The notes under the pieces: generated by a model
Databases searched by the model: none
The model's input: only the letters and a program-made list of their open reading frames with translations
What the model was told of the DNA's origin: nothing
In this document: one piece after another, positions 6,791 to 8,680 of the stretch
Position numbering within the stretch: the first letter of the stretch is position 1
How the letters are laid out: the number at the start of each line of letters is the position of its first letter
Assembly: GCA_947175005.1 (NCBI GenBank)
Contig: CAMWLD010000077.1
Location: forward strand, 1-8,680
Reading direction: 5' to 3'
Length of the DNA stretch: 8,680 nt
From: an uncultured Ruminococcus sp.
GTDB taxonomy: Bacteria; Bacillota; Clostridia; Oscillospirales; Ruminococcaceae
Position numbers and translations under genes: made by a program

Positions 6791-7085
6791 AGTGGGCATT
6801 TAAAAATATTATAATGCTTTGTGTAGTATAGTAATTGGTGCTGCTTGGAGTTATCGGCGGGGGTGTAAATGTGTGATTCTCGGTTTTGGAATGCGGAATT
6901 CAGGCGCGGTAATACGGCACTTTTCCTGTAAAGTTGCATTGGCGGCAATGAAGCGGGACAGCAAGATTGCAACGCTGTAATGCTGTGATTTGACATATGG
7001 CTGCATGGTATTTTGAGACGGTGGAAAAATTGTTGGGGCTTTTTTGTCTGCGTCCAAAATAATCGGGGTTATTTTCGGTTTTTTT
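6791..7085 (+). ncRNA. Candidate small RNA or attenuated leader, family not recognised
   Basis: The unit is bounded by the perfect promoter at 6756-6784 and the hairpin with T-run at 7054-7085, giving a transcript of about 295 nt. Visible pairings include GGGCATT/AATGCTT near its 5' end, CATTG/CAATG (6937-6941 with 6946-6950) and ACAGC/GCTGT (6958-6962 with 6974-6978). Two alternatives exclude some of these: GTTGCA (6933-6938) with TGCAAC (6968-6973), and GCAAT (6945-6949) with ATTGC (6966-6970). Mutually exclusive stems are what a switch or attenuator would show, but short stems also arise by chance. It lacks the motifs I would expect of RNase P RNA, tmRNA or SRP RNA. Tiny frames exist (6869-6931, 20 codons, with GGGGG five bases upstream; 6997-7062, 21 codons, no ribosome-binding site). 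Confidence 0.45.
7054..7085 (+). terminator. Candidate intrinsic terminator
   Basis: AAAATAA (7056-7062) pairs with TTATTTT (7069-7075) around TCGGGG, extended by CC (7054-7055) with GG (7077-7078) across a bulged C. Seven T residues follow (7079-7085). The stem is mostly A-T and so modest, but position fits: 14 bp before the next promoter. Confidence 0.5.
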
Positions 7086-7098
7086 ATTGAAAAAGTCA

Positions 7099-7127
7099 TT
7101 GAAATTTTTTTTCATTTGTGATATAAT
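7099..7127 (+). promoter_or_regulatory. Strong promoter for the plus-strand gene (TTGAAA-17-TGATATAAT)
   Basis: TTGAAA at 7099-7104, 17 bp, TATAAT at 7122-7127 with TGA in front (extended -10). The start would be near 7134, giving a leader of about 220 nt before the ATG at 7354. The -10 region TGATATAATTAT is identical to that of the promoter at 6756-6784. Confidence 0.72.
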
Positions 7128-7133
7128 TATATA

Positions 7134-7289
7134 AAGTATGCTCGCAGTGAGATTGAATTGCACTGCGCTTTGGTTAAATTTGGAAATTATGATAATTATA
7201 AAAGGCTGTACTGCTTGCTTTTCGGATAAACCGAGCAGAGGCTGTCGGTGTTTTGGTCGGCAGCGGCGGCAGGTTCTGTGCGCAGAGCA
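7134..7289 (+). promoter_or_regulatory. Hairpin-rich 5' leader of the plus-strand gene
   Basis: Four stems are visible: CGCAGTG/CACTGCG (7143-7149 with 7161-7167); CTGC plus TCGG with CCGA plus GCAG (7211-7238); CTGTCG/CGGCAG (7242-7247 with 7258-7263, one G-U); and GGT-TCTG with CAGA-ACC (7272-7291, two-base bulge). None is followed by a T-run, so this is not an ordinary attenuator. The first stem lies ten bases after the predicted start and could be an operator or a 5'-protecting hairpin. No known riboswitch core is recognised. Confidence 0.45.
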
Positions 7290-7339
7290 CCGGAATATAA
7301 AATATTCCGAATATAAAAATTCCGAATATAAAAAATTTT
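7290..7339 (+). repeat. Three tandem CCGAATATAAAA units before the ribosome-binding site
   Basis: Units begin at 7290 (CCGGAATATAAAATATT), 7307 (CCGAATATAAAAATT) and 7322 (CCGAATATAAAAAATTTTG). The first overlaps a perfect hairpin, CGGAATAT (7291-7298) with ATATTCCG (7302-7309) around AAA. The ribosome-binding site AAAGGA follows within four bases of the last unit, so the array sits where it could affect translation or bind a repressor. Confidence 0.7.
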
Positions 7340-7353
7340 GAAAGGATCGCAAA

Positions 7354-8680
7354 ATGGATAAAAAAGAAACACCCGTTATTTATTTTTCCGTGGGAGGCAG
7401 CAACAGCTTTCACAAGCTGGAACTGTCACGGTCTTTGCTGCGTTTTGCGGAGTTTGATTTTACATATTTTTGGGAGCAGTGCATTGAAACGGGGCGAAAT
7501 GCAAGAAAGACGGGACGTATTTCCCAGAATTTAGAGGCTATTGCGTTAGGCTCGGCGGCTAAGTGTCATCCGTATGTGGAGGCGTGCCTGGGGACGGAAT
7601 TTGACGGTTTGGTGACGGACTGCATTATTGCTTACATATGCCATTCGGAGGGGATAGGCCCGGAAGAACTGTGGGGGCGGTGCATTTCCCCGAAAAGCCT
7701 TTATGAGCGGGAAATTTTCAACCGCATTTCCGAATACAAGACGGGACGGGCTATAAATCAATGGATAAACATTGTGCGTATGCAGGAATATGCCCGCTCG
7801 AAGATGAAATTTATTTACGAGACCGAGTCTAATATTATGCTGCCGCCCTGCGACTATCGGGCGAGGCGGGAATATTTTGATCTGGCTTTTGCGGTGGCTG
7901 CCAATGAGACGGGCTGCGATATGCGGCAGATGCCGTCGGTAAAGAAATACTCGCCCTCTTCTCTGCCCGACTGCGTTTTTATGATGGGGAGGGTGTCAAA
8001 GGCTATTTACAAGCGGCTTTCGGAGGTTCTGGCGGACGCTCCCGTAATCAGGGACAAGAATCTGAACGACCACAACCGCGACAGCACGGCGCTGGACGCT
8101 TTCAGCTATGTTAAGGATATGCCGAGACCCGAGACCATTGACATGAACCTTGCTATGGAAAACATTACTGCGCTGCCCGAGACGGTTTATCTGCCCGACA
8201 GCTTCAAGGCGGTCATTGATCTTGAGTTCACGTGTATGTATGAAGAGGGGATCTATCTTTCAAAGTGCCCGCGGTGCGGAAGATTTTTCAGACGTGACCC
8301 GGAGGAAAAATCTCCTTACTGCAACAGGATAAATTCCAGCGGAATGACCTGTGCGGAGCAGGTTGAAGAAGAGCTGGGAATAGCCTCTATGAAGCACCCG
8401 AGAGTGACCGGCAAGGCTGTTTCCGCAGAGGAAAAGGCAAGTGAGGCGGAGGCTCTCACGGAAGAGACCCGGGATATTGAAGAGCGTGTGACGGCGGTGG
8501 GTGACAAAAAGGAGAATGAGCAGGGCAAGGGCGCGGACGGAACGGATAATGCAAATGCAGTTGCTGCAAATGCAGCGGCAGAAAAGGCGGAGGAACCGTC
8601 CGAGAAAAAGGTTGATTCCGAAACCGCTCGGAAGCCTGTGCAGACGGGCAGGGAAATGCCAAAGGAGATCGAAAAGCGCT
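7354..8680 (+). CDS. Zinc-ribbon protein of unknown function, DUF6076-like (3' end outside window)
   Basis: ATG at 7354 follows AAAGGA by seven bases; 442 codons are open to the window edge with no stop. The first 290 residues are a soluble, mixed helical region without signal peptide or membrane segment and without a motif I recognise. Residues 305-333 form a four-cysteine metal site: Cys305-x2-Cys308-x14-Cys323-x9-Cys333, in the setting CPRCGRFFRR ... YCNR ... TC. That arrangement resembles the C-terminal zinc motif of DUF6076 and CGNR-type proteins of Firmicutes; the assignment is by pattern memory and tentative. From about residue 350 the sequence becomes low-complexity, rich in Ala, Glu and Lys, including NANAVAANAAAEKAEEPSEKK, probably disordered. 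The cytoplasmic location and zinc ribbon allow nucleic-acid or protein binding, but no function can be given. It is transcribed away from the ispDF group, probably from 7099-7127. Confidence 0.8.
   Translation, partial: MDKKETPVIYFSVGGSNSFHKLELSRSLLRFAEFDFTYFWEQCIETGRNARKTGRISQNLEAIALGSAAKCHPYVEACLGTEFDGLVTDCIIAYICHSEGIGPEELWGRCISPKSLYEREIFNRISEYKTGRAINQWINIVRMQEYARSKMKFIYETESNIMLPPCDYRARREYFDLAFAVAANETGCDMRQMPSVKKYSPSSLPDCVFMMGRVSKAIYKRLSEVLADAPVIRDKNLNDHNRDSTALDAFSYVKDMPRPETIDMNLAMENITALPETVYLPDSFKAVIDLEFTCMYEEGIYLSKCPRCGRFFRRDPEEKSPYCNRINSSGMTCAEQVEEELGIASMKHPRVTGKAVSAEEKASEAEALTEETRDIEERVTAVGDKKENEQGKGADGTDNANAVAANAAAEKAEEPSEKKVDSETARKPVQTGREMPKEIEKR

Larger units (their letters stand above)
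6398..7353. other. 956-bp AT-rich divergent intergenic region
   Basis: No convincing protein-coding gene is seen on either strand here; the open frames present are short, lack ribosome-binding sites or overlap structured DNA. Going rightward it holds a 14-bp-period AT repeat, two face-to-face promoters, an AGAGGCA repeat, a perfect sigma-A promoter, a candidate small-RNA unit ending in a hairpin with T-run, a second strong promoter, and a hairpin-rich leader with tandem repeats before the gene at 7354. Between about 6622 and 6755 I see nothing but AT-rich sequence with a stray TATAAT at 6654-6659. Confidence 0.8.

Noticed and set aside
6997..7062. 21-codon frame starting MAAWYFETVEKLLGLF, a possible small peptide or toxin
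   Set aside because: There is no ribosome-binding site before the ATG, and its stop codon lies within the terminator stem. Kept only as a remark under the candidate RNA.
7138..7341. 67-codon plus-strand frame in the leader of the zinc-ribbon gene, Cys-containing (GCTACF...GCRCFG)
   Set aside because: Its ATG lies only about four bases after the predicted transcription start and has no ribosome-binding site; an internal ATG near 7189 also has only a weak one. Its C-terminus is just the translation of the tandem CCGAATATAAAA units.
6784..7413. Several minus-strand frames of 70-150 codons across the spacer
   Set aside because: They overlap each other in different frames, read through promoter and repeat sequences, and have low-complexity composition without ribosome-binding sites.

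Overview
The window looks like a chromosomal segment of a gut or rumen Firmicute of the Ruminococcus/Oscillospiraceae type. The grounds are strong AAGGAGG ribosome-binding sites with some TTG starts, secreted BspA-like leucine-rich-repeat proteins whose repeats end in Cys, a CxxC tail typical of clostridial surface proteins, coding DNA of moderate GC with AT-rich spacers, and sigma-A-type promoters with extended -10 elements. The genus is inferred from style; no marker gene is present.

Layout. Six genes on the minus strand read leftward from about 6400 to the left edge: a zinc-ribbon membrane protein (5327-6397), a secreted/anchored TPM-domain protein (4453-5313), ispD (3668-4372), ispF (2982-3488), a complete 741-residue secreted LRR_5 protein (716-2941) and the N-terminal 200 residues of a tandem paralogue (1-600, running off the window). 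Spacers are 13, 80, 179, 40 and 115 bp with no convincing terminator, so part or all may be co-transcribed from a good promoter at 6558-6586. On the plus strand one gene (7354 to the right edge) encodes a protein with a four-cysteine zinc-ribbon motif (DUF6076-like) and an acidic, Ala/Glu/Lys-rich tail.

Functions. IspD and IspF catalyse steps of the MEP isoprenoid pathway (CDP-ME synthesis and MEcPP cyclisation); the kinase IspE that acts between them is not here. The zinc-ribbon and TPM genes are adjacent and probably translationally linked, with predicted membrane locations that could let them work together. The LRR proteins are probable cell-surface or secreted adhesins or binding proteins made by tandem duplication.

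The 956-bp spacer between the divergent halves (6398-7353) is the least ordinary part. It holds a perfect TTGACA-17-TATAAT promoter with an extended -10 at 6756-6784, followed by about 270 bp without a convincing gene and a hairpin plus T-run at 7054-7085. A second near-consensus promoter lies at 7099-7127, leading into a hairpin-rich leader of about 220 nt and three short tandem repeats directly before the start of the plus-strand gene. This suggests a small RNA or attenuated leader of a kind I do not recognise. Short AGAGGCA-type repeats are scattered in spacers, and one related element supplies the same stop codon to ispF and the LRR gene.
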